Assembly (NCBI GenBank): GCA_018340805.1
Contig: JACMZG010001914.1
Span: 640,830 to 704,829, forward strand
Direction: 5' to 3'
From: Microvelia longipes
Taxonomy: Eukaryota > Arthropoda > Insecta > Hemiptera > Veliidae
DNA: 64,000 bases
Below are positions 44,992 through 57,270 of the stretch, in pieces (within the stretch, counting starts at the first letter, position 1; the number at the start of each line of letters is the position of its first letter). A program made the translations under genes and the position numbers. The notes beneath the pieces are model-generated. The model was given only the letters and a program-made list of their open reading frames with translations. It made no database searches and was not told where the DNA came from.

Positions 44992-46480
44992 CAATGTTGT
45001 ATAACTTAATACGTCTAGGTCAATTATCTCTACGATTTCTCCTTCTAATTAAAGATCCTTGTACACAAGTCAACGTCTATTGAATTTTAAGACAACTATA
45101 GGCGGGAATTATGAAAAGATGTGGGACACTAAAATTTTGCACTTACTTATATGGACATTGCTTATGATCAATTGATAGCCTGCCACAAGTAGGGAGGGAA
45201 AAAATTTTAAATTTTGTTTTCAGATGAGAGGGGCTAAAATGGACCAATAGAGCTTATTCTCTCCCTAACTTTTGGCGGGTAACTACAACTGGTAGTAATT
45301 ACAACTCTAACAGTATATCAGCCTAAACTGTGGTCAAAAGCGTAAACTATAATCAAGTCTAAACTTTACTTAGACTTTTAGAGCAACCTTCGGTATTGAC
45401 CGCAAAGGTAAAACTCATTGTGACGTCATATATTTTACAGTTTAAGTCAAAGAAAACAACCTAACGTACTAACCCTTATTAGTTTTTCCCAAGTGCACTT
45501 TTCTATCTATTTTTGGAAAAAACATGTTTCTTCTTTATCTTGCTAGCAATTCAATTTTGTATACTTTCATAGTGTTAATAGCTATTGAGCGGCATCGACT
45601 GAATGTTAATTTTACGTGAGAATTGCATGGGGTTGTAAGAAGTATCAGAGAATCTCATTTTTCATTTCATGTCTGTAATCTTAGCTGGGTAGGAACCTGT
45701 CATAGGGGTGCCCCAAAATCTGACCAAATTTCAGCTTGTCTCTACTTTTTACCGACAAAAAAATGTTTGTCGCGGTGTGTTTTACAGAATCGGAAACTCA
45801 AATACGAATCAGCCGCATTAACTTCACGTACTGATATGTGCTATGAGCTATGAAAGGCAAAGATGTGGGAGATTGACAAACAATTTTAATAAACTAATAT
45901 TCTGACTAGATAATTTTGAATAGAATATAAATTCTAAGTGCTCCGTACCGTACCCGATTTCTACGGACTACTTCTTTATTAAGTTTATGTATATGTTTTA
46001 CTAAAGAAACAGAACAACTGCAAAAGAAACATTTTCCCAACTTAATCAAGTATTCCACAAGCTAAGTCCCGAGCTTGAAATTCGACAAGCTTTTGTACTT
46101 TTCTCTTGTGAAACAAACTTAAAATTAAGTCTGATTCTTTAAGTTTAGGAAAGACTCAGGTTTGAATACCTTTAAAGATTAGGAGAAGGAGGTGTATTCT
46201 AACGTGATGTCGAAATTTATTTGTACTTAAAAAGTTCCATTTTCTCGTGGGATGATATAATTATAAGTCTTATACGTGACCCTTAGTTCTTCGTATAAGA
46301 AAAGGCAGTGCCCCTTGAAGCTTATTCTCTAAGTAATGGCATTTTATATCAAAAACATGTATTAAATAGAAATTATGAGTTCCGAAAATTGAAATAATTT
46401 TTTAATTAAATGAATATTTTTTGAGAAGTGAATCCTTTTATTTTTAGCAATTCTTCAAAGACAAGAACACTATGAGGTTG
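44992..46480. other. Intergenic DNA, no gene seen
   Basis: The open frame at 45623-45853 (76 codons) has no recognisable feature. No repeat structure was noted. Confidence 0.45.
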
Positions 46481-46485
46481 CATAC

Positions 46486-46578
46486 AAGAAATTCTGGCGC
46501 GGTGATCCGTATGTCGGACGAATTTATTTTGGGATTCGTGTTTCCGTGCTTAAGGATCCGGTTTATGCTTTATAACCT
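46486..46578 (+). repeat. GGCGCGGTGGTCC-family dispersed repeat, copy
   Basis: ATTCTGGCGCGGTGATCCGT, CGGACGAATTTATTTTGGGA and TTCGTGTTTCCGTGCTTAAG, followed by GGATCCGGTTTATGCTTTATAACC, parallel the copies at 33293 and 33424. Confidence 0.7.
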
Positions 46579-47109
46579 TAGCAATAGAGTATTTGCACAT
46601 TTTTTTATTGCATTATCATTAAGTACGTCATATAAAAGAACACCCTGTAAAATATTGAAATGAAAAACTTATACTTTTGACGTGTTCTTTTGGTGGGAAA
46701 ACGGCCTCGACTGCTTGTGTGACGTCAAACGTAAGAATACCGTCGGGTAGTACAATATTCACTAGAGATACAATCATAAGAGTTTATTCTACACTGTCAA
46801 CAATTTGATACTGACAGCTGTAGTCATCACATTCCTTGGGCATTTTTTACCTGGAACACGGAATTGTTTTGTTTCAGTCTTCTTTTCTTTCTATTGAATC
46901 TGTACCTTAAACGACCCAACCTTTAGAACGCTCCGTTTTCACCCCACTTACTCACCCATTCCCCCTCTCCTATTCTTTAAATGCTTGTTTCGACTATTTA
47001 AAATTATATTGAATATTTTTTTACAGCTTATTATATTTTTTAAACACATTTAATCATTTTATAAGCAAAAACTTGTTTTTTTGGAAAAATGCAAATACTC
47101 TATATAAAT

Positions 47110-47290
47110 CAAGTATCGAGCACTGCTCGTAACTCATTTTGTCTGTGTTTTTCCAAGGAAATGCGCTTTAGTATCCAACATAAAGCGGAACCTCAAAGAA
47201 GAAATGAGTTGTGAACCACGGAAACAAACAAATAACAAATGATCGTAATTACCAAGATTCAAACCCAGGTACCCCAGCACCCAAAAAAAC
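47110..47290 (-). repeat. Dispersed repeat sharing the 3' blocks of the GGCGCGGTGGTCC family
   Basis: The minus strand reads GGGTTTGAATCTTGG (a tRNA B-box-like motif), TTTGTTTCCGTGGTTCACAA, TCATTTCTTCTTTGAGGTTCCG, GCGCATTTCCTTGGAAAAAC and ATGAGTTACGAGCAGTGCTC. Its inner blocks match 33480-33610. The B-box-like start suggests a SINE origin for the family; this is inference. Confidence 0.55.
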
Positions 47291-47599
47291 TACATTTTTA
47301 AGGTAATTGTAATTTCTGGTGATTTATCAAGGTTTTTTTTCAACTTTTTGGTCACTTAATGATGTCGTATCGACTTCGGACTGGTTTCATTCGATTCAGC
47401 GTCCCTGTAACAATAAATCCTAAATTCATTATCATATGTTGTACGCGCGCAGAAAACAGAGCTTGGGAGTGGTGCATACAATACCTTGAAACCCTTTACA
47501 GCTTCATCTGCAATATGATACTTGCTTACACCTGTTTTACATTAATCAATCGTACAAATATTACGAGCCGTTCAAAAACTCACGAAATCTTACCACAAA

Positions 47600-48165
47600 C
47601 CACTTGTGTGGTGAAAAAAAAATCTCCCCGCCAAGGCTTTGGAAAAAACACTAAGGAAATCATTTTTTTGTTCCGCCAAATCAAGTCTGTTTTGGTTATA
47701 GACAGTCATTCAGCGAAATTAAACTTGCTAGGTTTGCAATTCAAAGGACATTATTAAAATTGAGAGGCAATCATCAGTTTCTTCTATGTCCTTATCGTTC
47801 CATTTATTCATTTCTATGGTCCTGGATCTATGGAGGTAAAACTCTTGCAATTATTTCAACTGTTACAAGCTGTTACGATTCATCTCCACCAACACCTCTA
47901 AATTGTATGTATTCTCAAAAACAGCAGAAAAAGCTATAAAACTTATTGAAACTGCTATCACGCCGCCAAGAAGAATAACCTAATGCTGCCACTCAATTTA
48001 AATAAGGTCTTTTAGTATTGCCAACCTAGCAACTTCAATTTAAAACGCCAATGACCATCTCCAACCAAAACGGACATAAACTGATTTCTATTGAGTTGAT
48101 TTCTATACTTTTTTGGACCAAAGACTTGAAGGGAAGTTTTTTTTACTACGCTATTGGTTTTTGAG
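47600..48165. repeat. Imperfect inverted repeat, ~145-bp arms, ~270-bp spacer
   Basis: The left arm (47600-47745) includes GTGGTGAAAAAAAAATCTCC, GTTTTGGTTATAGACAGTCA and TTGCTAGGTTTGCAATTC. The right arm (48012-48160, minus strand) includes GTAGTAAAAAAAACTTCCCT, GTTTTGGTTGGAGATGGTCA and TTGCTAGGTTGGCAATAC. Two unrelated-looking frames, 47359-47757 (+) and 48012-48233 (-), share the peptide pattern VVKK-S ... LLG-Q because they translate the two arms. This looks like a decayed foldback element, not two genes. Confidence 0.7.
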
Positions 48166-48897
48166 TAAGATAAATCAAATTTCATGATTAACGGTGACGT
48201 CCATATTATGTGTTTCAAATACCTGGAAAACAAACATTATCGTTTTATTTTACCAATAATATCATTCCCATTCATTCCTTTTTACGTCAAACATATATAC
48301 TAACGATATCCCTGGGCAAAAGCTCTTCGTGAATTTATTTTGAATAAATTTTAATAAAAAGGACTGAAGTCTTCGTTAATTTAATTGATATCACAATTTA
48401 AAACAGTCCAAAAAAAGCTCTAAAGTTATCAAACATATTTACGTCGATTTTTTTTGTTTTTTCATTTTCTTATCTTTTATTATTTATTCACTTGATGAGT
48501 TTTACTTATTTTATACTTTTTTCATTTCTGGTTAATAATTTTGTGAAAGGTATCTTTCAAGAGACTATTAAATACTTTCGTTTAACATTGGTCAAAATTC
48601 AACACAAAACTTAACATTTACCAGGCAATAAAACTTTGATGATCATAAATTACAAACATTTTTATTACCAGCTTCTGGCGAGTAAAGTTAATACTTGGGA
48701 ATTTTAATGTTCATTTTCCCCATCACGTTGTATGATCCCCGGGTGTAATAATAACCATAACGCATTACTTTATTATGCAAACATTATTTTGGCTATTACA
48801 GAAATAATGTATAAACATTATATCTTGTATTTTATATTTTGGAATGTATAAAATATTAAAAATATACTTCATGTTAAGTTTAAGACTAAAATAATGG

Positions 48898-49022
48898 ATG
48901 CCCTGTAACTCGATACTGTGGTTTTTAGCGAGTTATTCACAGAAAATGACATTTATTAGGTTGATGACGACGAAACAAGGGGAGGAGATCAATTCCGATT
49001 TGCTTTTTAATGCCAAAAACAC

Positions 49023-49095
<73 letters not shown>
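48898..49095 (+). repeat. TA-linked element, left module copy 2, with (TA)n tract
   Basis: GGTTTTTAGCGAGTTATTCA, GAAAATGACATTTATTAGGTT and GATGACGACG match the left module at 29480-29540. The TA tract follows at 49024-49095. Open frames across it on both strands are microsatellite translation. Confidence 0.65.
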
Positions 49096-49103
<8 letters not shown>

Positions 49104-49145
49104 ATGTACATATGTATATATATACACAGATATATACCCCATCAC

Positions 49146-49499
49146 CCAAATTTTGAAAAATTAAATGCTGTTCAATCTAGATAAATGATACATTGTTTTA
49201 AAGGTCTTGACTACAAAAATGGTAGTACAAATGGTAGTATTGTAAACTTCGATTTAAGTAAGACTAACTTAGATATTTTAATAAAACGGGAAAGTGTTTA
49301 TTTGTTATTGTTTTTATTATTTTTGACAGCTTTTTTTAGTTAAGTAAAATTAACACTTTCCCGTTTTATTAAAATATCTCATTTAGTGTTACTTAAATCG
49401 AAGTTTACAATACTACTATTTTTGTTCCACTAGTCAAGACCTTTAAAACCATGTATCATTTATCCAGATTGGACAACTTTTAATTTTTCCAAAATTTGG
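49146..49499. repeat. Foldback: ~150-bp inverted arms, 52-bp spacer
   Basis: The left arm 49146-49299 and right arm 49352-49499 are reverse complements with a few indels. Shared blocks include CCAAATTTTG, ATAAATGATACAT, TTTTAAAGGTCTTGACTA, TTGTAAACTTCGATTTAAGT and ATTTTAATAAAACGGGAAAG. The spacer is T-rich. The arms end in CCAAATTTTG/CAAAATTTGG. Confidence 0.88.
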
Positions 49500-52400
49500 T
49501 TGTGGGGGTAAAATGGGTGAACTTTGGAAATTTTTATTTTAAATTTTTTTTATGGAAAATTTTCTCAGGGAGGCAATTAAACAATTTTATGACGAATACT
49601 TTTTTCGAGAAGTCAAAATTAAGCCTACTTTACACTTCGTCCATTTTTAAAAAATTGCAGTTTTTGAGTCTACCGTTAAAAATAAAATAAAAACTTCTTT
49701 ACAAAAGAACTGATCCTAACTTGGAATACCTACACATGAACACACAACGTCTATAATTATATTTTACAATTTAAAACTTAACAGATAACTCAATATTTGA
49801 CTTGACAAAAAGCCGAGTTGTGGCATATTATTATTGACACGAAGACATCTCTGTGTAAGCACAACGATGTATTTGTTTCTCATCCAAAACAACTTACAAT
49901 TCACTTTCTTTCACATTTGATTTTATACTTGTAATTTAATACTTTTAATTAAAACTTTTTGAGCAACAATACGAATAAATAGATATTAAAAAGATTACGT
50001 AAAAATCCAAATAGGGCAAGTCGGAGAAAGGCTTACGTAATGCATTGGCTGGTCGGAGTTGGAGTGAGATGTATTTGATATCTGTCAAAGACGTTTGGAA
50101 TGGATTGAATTCGTTGTGTGAATGCGAATCGAATAAAATTACGTCAAGAAAGTCTTTATATTTATACTAAGTCCAAACATTAAATTGCTTCTTTATGTAG
50201 GAAAATTTAAAATAAATAGAATTTATTTCCAAAAGAGACTAAAGCAAACTTTTTGAGATTTTTAATAAAATATTACGGTTGAATGGTAGCGCATAGAAGG
50301 AGTTTTATGGATAATGAAAACTAAAACCAGTTTTTTGCCTAATTTTAAATTGCAGAAGATAAGAAAATAAGAAAACTGAGTAGCCAGTTAACTGGCTAAT
50401 TGGCCAATTAATAATTGGCTTAATTAACTTAATTATATCGCACTGTGATTAGACTTAGGCTGGAACTGTTGGCTGGTTTAAGTCAAAAGTTTGAGCCAAA
50501 CGACTTCTTTTTATACTGAAACAGATTCTAAAATTGTACAATTATGCTTTTCCTCAGCTTAATAAATGACAATTACCCAATTCATCTCGAGAATAAAGTG
50601 TATGACTTGCTTTGCTCTACGCCAATTATAACATCCTTTGGTCTTGCCTAAGTAACTAAAGTAAATGCTTAGGAAAATAGTTTATTTTACTCACTAGGCG
50701 TACAAGTTTCAAGAGCAGCAATAAAGCATTTACTTCACTACCTCATAATTTTATTTTATCGGCAATAAAAATTCTAATATTAAAACCCAGACGGAAATTA
50801 ATTTCTATCTATTACAGCTTCAGAAAGCCTATGATGCTGCAAGTCATGACAAAACCAGCGGTGTTAATTATTTTAAATTTTTAAGTTTAAGAAAACTCAG
50901 CTGTTGTACTCAGCGAAGTGGATCCGGCCGTCATTGGCCCGCTTAGTAAAACTCTCTTGTGGGTTAGTTGTTGTTTTATATTATTTGTTGTTTTGTTGCA
51001 TTTTGCCATGTTGGTATGGAAAATGCTTCTGCTTGCCTAACCCTACCCCCTACCTAATTTATTTTAGAAAAATTCAGATTACAAAATTATGTCAATGTTG
51101 ATTAAAATTTACAAAAACACCTATAGGAACTTTTCCCTTACAAAATCGGATTTGCTTTTCTCGTTCTCAAAATAAGGAAGACAATATAAATAATTTATAT
51201 TGAAGTAAGTCTTATTTCTAAAAGGTAGTTAATTCGCTAAATATGGTCAGTTTTTCATAGAGGGTAGTTTTTCAGAGCCGGTAGTGCTTATTACCAAAGC
51301 TTATATTTCGTTCTAGAGACAAATAAAGAGCACTAGAAAAGGAATAGTTTTTATCCGACATGCCTCAGTTTAACCCCATCTTTTACAATTTACTAGAACC
51401 TGTAGTCTTCCGATCGGCAATTAGTTTGTAAGAATATTTAATAAAGGGGATGACCCACTAAGTGAAAATGCCATAAAACAAAGTAACCCATTGAAAATTT
51501 AAAAATAGATAAGAATCAATCACAACATGCATGTCAGAAACATACAGCACATGCTTGGTCCGAATTACGCATGTCTTAAATTTAGAAGCAATCTTACCCT
51601 CCGAAAAATGGTTTCCTATTTTAGGTTATAAACTTCTTTTTGCTGCTTATAATCTCGTGTTTTAATGATTTTATTCAAATAAAATAATCATTGGTCATTT
51701 AAATGTTTTATTTTTATTTGTCCTGAAGTGTTAATATATGATGAACTGTCTTATCCTTGTGACATAACCTGCTTTTCACGCTTTCTGCTATAACCTTGCT
51801 AGGGAAGGTAAGTTTGTTCTTATTTCTTTTAATAAACGTTTATAAAGTTAATTTAGTTCTCTTATCGCGTTCTTCTCTTTGTCAAAGATCCTTGCTTTGT
51901 TTTTTCAGGTAATGCCTTCAGGTTTGTCTATAACTTACAGTTTATGCGATCTACTTAAACGTTATTTTTCAATTAACCATCTCTTTAGCCGCAAAAGACA
52001 AATAATTATATAAGTTTTTGAGGGATCGGTCTATCAGTAAGTATTAATAGTAAATAATTTCAATAAAGAATCGCGGCGCAGCATTTTCGATTGAACACGA
52101 TAAGTTATATAATATTTAACCACGTGATGGAATAACCTGCAAAACAAACCTTTTTATAATATCGTTTATGTTATAAAAGTCATAGGAAAAGTACTTTGTA
52201 TACTTGATTGAAAGACACAGAGATAATCTAAACTTCGTATTAAACTTAGCTTCGACTTGAGACATAGTACCAACCTAATGGTGAAGTCCGTAAGAGAAAC
52301 TTCAAGTTACATCTTGTAAAAGTAATTTCAATGTACTTGTTCCGCTTAAGTCGAGTAAATCAGTCACAGTACATGCAGAAGGTACACATGGCTACCTTGC

Positions 52401-53095
52401 GCTGCTTATTGTGCAACCTCCTCAAACTGTCACGTTGAAATGACAGACGGACAAGAAAGATATTATGTCGTCATAATAAATAAAATATAATCTATCTTTG
52501 TATGGTTCAAGTAATACATAAATACTAGTATGTAACTTTAAGTTTAAAATATTGACAAACATTTCTCTAAAAATATTTTGTCTTTATTCTCTTAAAAAAA
52601 TAAATCAAATATGGAAATCTTAAGTATTTTTTTTGTTTCTTTTTGTTTCTAAATAAAGATTTGCATCATAAATATAAAACAAATATCCTGGGACATTTTT
52701 TGAAAGCTATAAGTTTAGAAAAATATGTAATTTTAACAATAGAGCTAAAGTTGGTATAGCTAAAAATATTTTCTGATATTGTTTATATTTAACATGATAT
52801 ACGAACAATTTTATTAGAATTCTCAATCAGGAATAAAATCTAAAACTTCCATAACCTATTCTAAATGTTTTTTGGTGGCTGGAGGTTTTACAGTTTTCAG
52901 GTTTACAAGAACATTAAAAACACAAAATTGCATGACATAAGTCATTAACAGACATTATTGTATTCATAAAAAATTAATGTATTTTTTTTTTAAAATTGGG
53001 AAATGCGTCATCAATTGTTTTATGAAATTACTACGTTTTTGCACCTGAATCAAACAGATAGAAAGATTTAAATAGTCCAAAATAAGTCGGTCTCT
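49500..53095. other. Intergenic DNA, no gene seen
   Basis: AT-rich. ATTACAG before a 19-codon open stretch at 50819-50870 could mimic an acceptor, but nothing supports a gene. The frames at 49496-49690 and 50904-51101 are unrecognised. CAGTTAACTGGCTAATTGGC-type palindromes cluster at 50390-50430. Confidence 0.45.
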
Positions 53096-53099
53096 CATA

Positions 53100-53395
53100 T
53101 ATGTGCCAGGACAATTGTGCATATGCACTTTCATGCCAGGAAGTGTGTGCATATGCACTTTAATGCCAGGATGTGTGTGCATATGAACTTTTATGCCAGG
53201 ACGTGTGTACATATGCACATTTATGCCAGGACGAGTGTGCATACGGACTTTTATGCCAGGAAGTATGTTCATATGCACTTTTATACCAGGACGTGAGTGA
53301 ATATGTGCTTTTATGCCATGACGTGTGTGCATATGTAACATTTCGCCAAGACGTATGTTTATCTGTAGTATTGTTGCAACATACACCAGGCAAAA
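53100..53395. repeat. Minisatellite, 30-bp unit, about 9-10 copies
   Basis: Unit GCCAGGACGTGTGTGCATAT plus GCACTTTTAT, with point variants and an almost constant 30-bp spacing (53104, 53135, 53165, 53195 and so on to about 53376). Since 30 is a multiple of three, frames stay open on both strands: a 184-codon minus-strand frame (52964-53518, repeating GIKVHMHTRP) and an 87-codon + frame (repeating CQDVCAYALL). Neither has a start context or non-repeat coding sequence. Confidence 0.92.
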
Positions 53396-53576
53396 CTCAT
53401 CCGCTATGGTGTAAATTAATAAAGAATAATAATTAAAAGAAAAAAAATATTTAATTTTAGGAAAACCATAAGTCTGGAATTTCAAAACCTTCATAAAAAT
53501 TATAACAAAAATATTCATTTTTAGTGATAGTTTAAAAATAGATTATTTATTTCACAAGATGTATTTAGTTATCAAT

Positions 53577-53577
53577 T

Positions 53578-53613
<36 letters not shown>

Positions 53614-53619
53614 ATTATA

Positions 53620-53669
<50 letters not shown>

Positions 53670-53670
53670 T
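53577..53670. repeat. (TA)n microsatellite
   Basis: About 94 bp of TA with several TATTATATA phase breaks. Confidence 0.95.
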
Positions 53671-53696
53671 TAATTATATATATTAATTAATTGTTT

Positions 53697-53815
53697 GCCT
53701 TCAAAAAATAATCATCTGTGACCCAAAAATAATTGTCTGCGATTCTAAAAATAGTTGGGTCTGCGACCCAACTTTGGGTCGCGACCCCAGGTTTGAGAAT
53801 TCCTGGTTTAAACAA
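53697..53815 (-). mobile_element. hAT-like non-autonomous element end with GGGTCGC/GCAGACAATTATTTT subrepeats
   Basis: On the minus strand: GGTCGCGACCCAAAGTTGGG, TCGCAGACCCAACTATTTTT, GCAGACAATTATTTTTGGGT and CACAGATGATTATTTTTTG. On the + strand it runs into GGGTCGCGACCCCAGGTTTG, AGAATTCCTGG, a terminus style I associate with non-autonomous hAT elements. The same subrepeat lies inverted at 55632-55781. Confidence 0.5.
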
Positions 53816-55631
53816 CAATTTATTTAGTGTTGCTGTTATAATTATGCAGAATAGAATAATATATTATTCTTATTTAAAAATCTTTATAAATACATTCGTC
53901 GAATTAAGGCTTCTCAAACAAAAGCCATTGGACTTAGTACTACTGCTACTTAAAACTTTTGTGTCAAATAAATTTATTTGACTTGACCACACAGGATTAC
54001 ATGATGAAGTATTCGTCTGTTCTTGTAATACCCGCAGTCAGTTTGAATTTTGTCACTAAAGAATTCGGTACCAATTTTTTATACAAGAATTTGTTGGAGA
54101 TGCTGAAACATGTTGACTTAATGTGACAAGGACTCGAGGTGTGGCCATAGCGTCGTTTTTGGCACCTCAAAAAAACTAACATGGACACTTTCCTTCTTTA
54201 AAATAACTTCGACAACTTTAATAAGTTAAAGAAGAATAAAAAGCAACTACAAAGTTTGAATAACCTTCAGAAATATAAAAAGTCAAAATAAATAAAAAAA
54301 GGATGTGTAATGTTTACAAACTCTTTTGCATATTTAATTAATTTAGAGAAAACAATGGAATCTGAACTGAATGAGTCTGAAATAAATCAATCTAAAGGCT
54401 GATTTTTGGTCCCTAAAGATAATTTAAATTCAATTAAAAATACGTAATCAGTTATAAGATCGTGTTTGTGAAATGAAAAAAAAATTGTGCTATGGAAACG
54501 CCATTTCCATGGCGTGAATCAGTGGCTTCCAGTTAAGGGCATAAAGAGAAACAAACGAGCACAAATAAAATTGTAAACACGTGCAATTGATTTAATTCTT
54601 CCTTTTTTTAACATGTCTACCACGAGAGGCGTCATAATTTGATCAAACTGCGTTCTGAATGTCATGTCAAAAACGATCAACTACGTATTGGACAGTTTCT
54701 CTCATTTTAGCAGGACAGGACTGGTTAAATTATAAACTGTGTAACATAAAAAAAACTAATTGTGTTTACTTACATCCTATACCAACATCAACTTTATGAC
54801 GTCATAATTAGGCGCAAATTCAAACTATTTAAGATTTACAAGAAATTGATAAAGATAAAAATACAAACACAACAAAGTCGAAAACCTGTTTGATATTTAA
54901 AAATAAACTTTTACTTCTTTCTGCTGAAAGACAGATAAGAATCAAATAAAACGTATTTTACACAATAGTTGTCTAACCTGCTGCATTTATTTACTACATG
55001 TGACCTTTTTATAACAACTATTATAACCTACCTGAGTGTTATGTATTGTTGAAACAATTATACCTAAAAACTAAAAACTTTTAAATCTAATTGATAAGTG
55101 CATTATTGTTGTTTTATATATGTCAAAAGATAATACTAATAAAATATAATAAATGCAAGTAACAGGTTAATATGTTCATTTGCCGGTACTTAAATGGGGG
55201 AGGATCTCATTGTGAAACTTATTAAGTAACTACTTCGCTAAGCTGTACAATAAGGGAACGAGAAGTAAGTAAAGCTCACATAAGCATACATTTAAACAGT
55301 CATTGTAATGGAATTCTTAAGTACTACAATCTATAGAATTTCATATAAAAGTCTTAAAGCCGTTTCATAAGATTGAAGTAATGCAGTTCAATTGTTCTTT
55401 TAGTAAGTTTAAGTAACAGGTTAACTAAGTTTAATTGTTGTTGAGTCGGAGGTACAAGAGGTGATTTCACTCTACAGCCGTTGATCCAATGACCTTTTAT
55501 ATTAAAAGGTTAGGCAAACCCTTTTTACACAAATTTGCTATTTGTGTAAAAATAGCTTATGTATTTGTGGAATTATGTATTAATTATTTCTATTATGCAA
55601 AGTCTTAACATTTCTTATTATGTATTAATTC
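53816..55631. other. Non-coding interval between the inverted GGGTCGC-type repeats
   Basis: About 1.8 kb without a recognisable transposase. The frames at 53733-53981 and 53997-54188 are unremarkable. It contains two hairpins: CCTTTTATATTAAAAGG (about 55493-55509) and TTTTTACACAAAT-TTGCT-ATTTGTGTAAAAA (55522-55552). Confidence 0.45.
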
Positions 55632-55781
55632 TTATTATTTTGGAGGCAGAAAATTATTTTCTGGTATAGCAGAAATTATTTTAGGGTCACAACGATTATT
55701 TTTTGGCGGCAGACAAATATTTTATGGTAGCAGACAATTATTTTGGGTCGCAAACGATTATTTTTTGTTTCAAGAAACTGA
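55632..55781 (+). repeat. Degenerate GCAGACAATTATTTTTGGG repeats
   Basis: About six copies of a 20-25-bp unit: GGAGGCAGAAAATTATTTTC, GGCGGCAGACAAATATTTTA, GGTAGCAGACAATTATTTTG, GGGTCGCAAACGATTATTTTT. Opposite orientation to 53697-53790, about 2 kb away. Confidence 0.75.
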
Positions 55782-57150
55782 TTGGTAAAATAGATTATAT
55801 TTAAATAAAAATTACAAAATAAAGGTATACATTTGAAAAGAAATGTACAAAACAAAAATATTTTGTTTTAATTTGACAAATAAAACTTAATTTTCTAACT
55901 TAGATATGTATTCACATTCATAAGACCCTTAGTGGGGGGGTTCCTCTTGTTTTCAATAGATTCATACGGCTCTATATGGGTTCATTATGTAACTTGACAA
56001 TGTGCATATTCAAAGCTCTATTTAGAGAAAGGGCAATTTCGGCATTGCCTGTCTTAAAAGTGAAATAAGAATATTTGGTTTCTTATGTTTGTAAATCTTT
56101 ACCTTTGTTTTAAAGTTTAGTTTTTGTTATTATTTTTAATTTATCCTAATTTTTTTTATATTGTTAATTTTGTTTTAGTAGTTTTAATATTTGTTAATTT
56201 AGTTTTTTAATCAGTGTAATTTACAATTTTTTTTCTCGCACGCATTGTTCCTTGTCTTATATTTTATTTTAATTTTTGTACTTGTGATTTTTTAAGTAAT
56301 ATTTTATTAGATCCAAATATAATGAATTCGTTCTTTGCTATTATCTTAATCCTTGATAAATTCACTAAGTGGGTGAATGATGCTTTATCGAGTTTATGTC
56401 TCTTAAATCTGCGTTAAGAGTGGTTGCAGCTTGATGGCGACAACTTTTCAGCCTATGTCCAGGGGCCGAAGGTTTATCTGCAGTAGAAGGTTGTACGGCT
56501 ACGTTTTCAATGAAAATGAGCACCATTTTGTGAAGTAAAAATTATCACTACTTTTCCAATATCAGAAATTGAACAGTTTTCTTATGAAAAGTCCTTATAA
56601 GAGTTATGATCTTACAAAGTTATTTTTCTGATGAGTTTAATGTTAACTCTGTATGCGGCTTAATTCCACTACAACATCTGTCTATCTAGGACAATTTATT
56701 CATTTTTTGTTGTTATTTATGATATTAAAAATTATTTACTTTTGGCAATGATCTTAAAAAAGTACCAATAAAATTGTATGTTTAAAATTTACCTACGAAA
56801 TCTAAAAAAGGGTCTGTGAATATTCAAAAAAAATAATATATAAATAATTAGAAAGATTCGTGAAATCTTAAGTATATCTTAAAAGGAACTAGATAATCAA
56901 ATATCAATTACTCAGCCATTTGTTCTTGCTTGGTTAAGATGAAGTCTATTGTCCTTAAAACTTAATTATACTTCATATATAGTTAAAATACTAGTTGAAT
57001 TCTTTAACTACTCTTTCTTATTATATGTTATTAAATGTTTCATAACAATAATTTTATATCTATTTAATCTGTAGGTAATCGATAAAAAATGATTGGGAGA
57101 TGCCGCACGCACAGGAAAATACTTCAGCTGTTTGCCTTCTGTTCGAAAAA
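55782..57150. other. Intergenic DNA, no gene seen
   Basis: T-rich around 56080-56300. A slightly GC-richer patch at 56395-56520 has no recognised coding content. Confidence 0.5.
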
Positions 57151-57152
57151 GG

Positions 57153-57270
57153 AAGCCACGCCATATTCACCCTGTTATCTATCCACCACGCCGTATTTAC
57201 CCTACCTTCTATCCACCACGCCATATTTACCCTACCTTCTATCCACCACGTCATAATTTTTCTCACCTAC
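57153..57270 (+). repeat. Minisatellite, 30-bp unit, about 4 copies
   Basis: Unit CCACCACGCCATATTTACCC plus TACCTTCTAT at about 57183, 57213 and 57243, with partial copies on either side. The overlapping short frames on both strands follow the repeat. Confidence 0.88.

Noticed and set aside
47359..47757. 132-residue novel gene
   Set aside because: Its C-terminal third lies in an inverted-repeat arm that is also translated at 48012-48233 on the other strand. No domain and no splice or promoter context.
52964..53518. 184-residue repeat protein on the minus strand
   Set aside because: The repeated decapeptide is the translation of a 30-bp minisatellite, and the + strand is open over the same array. 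No start context or conserved flank was seen.
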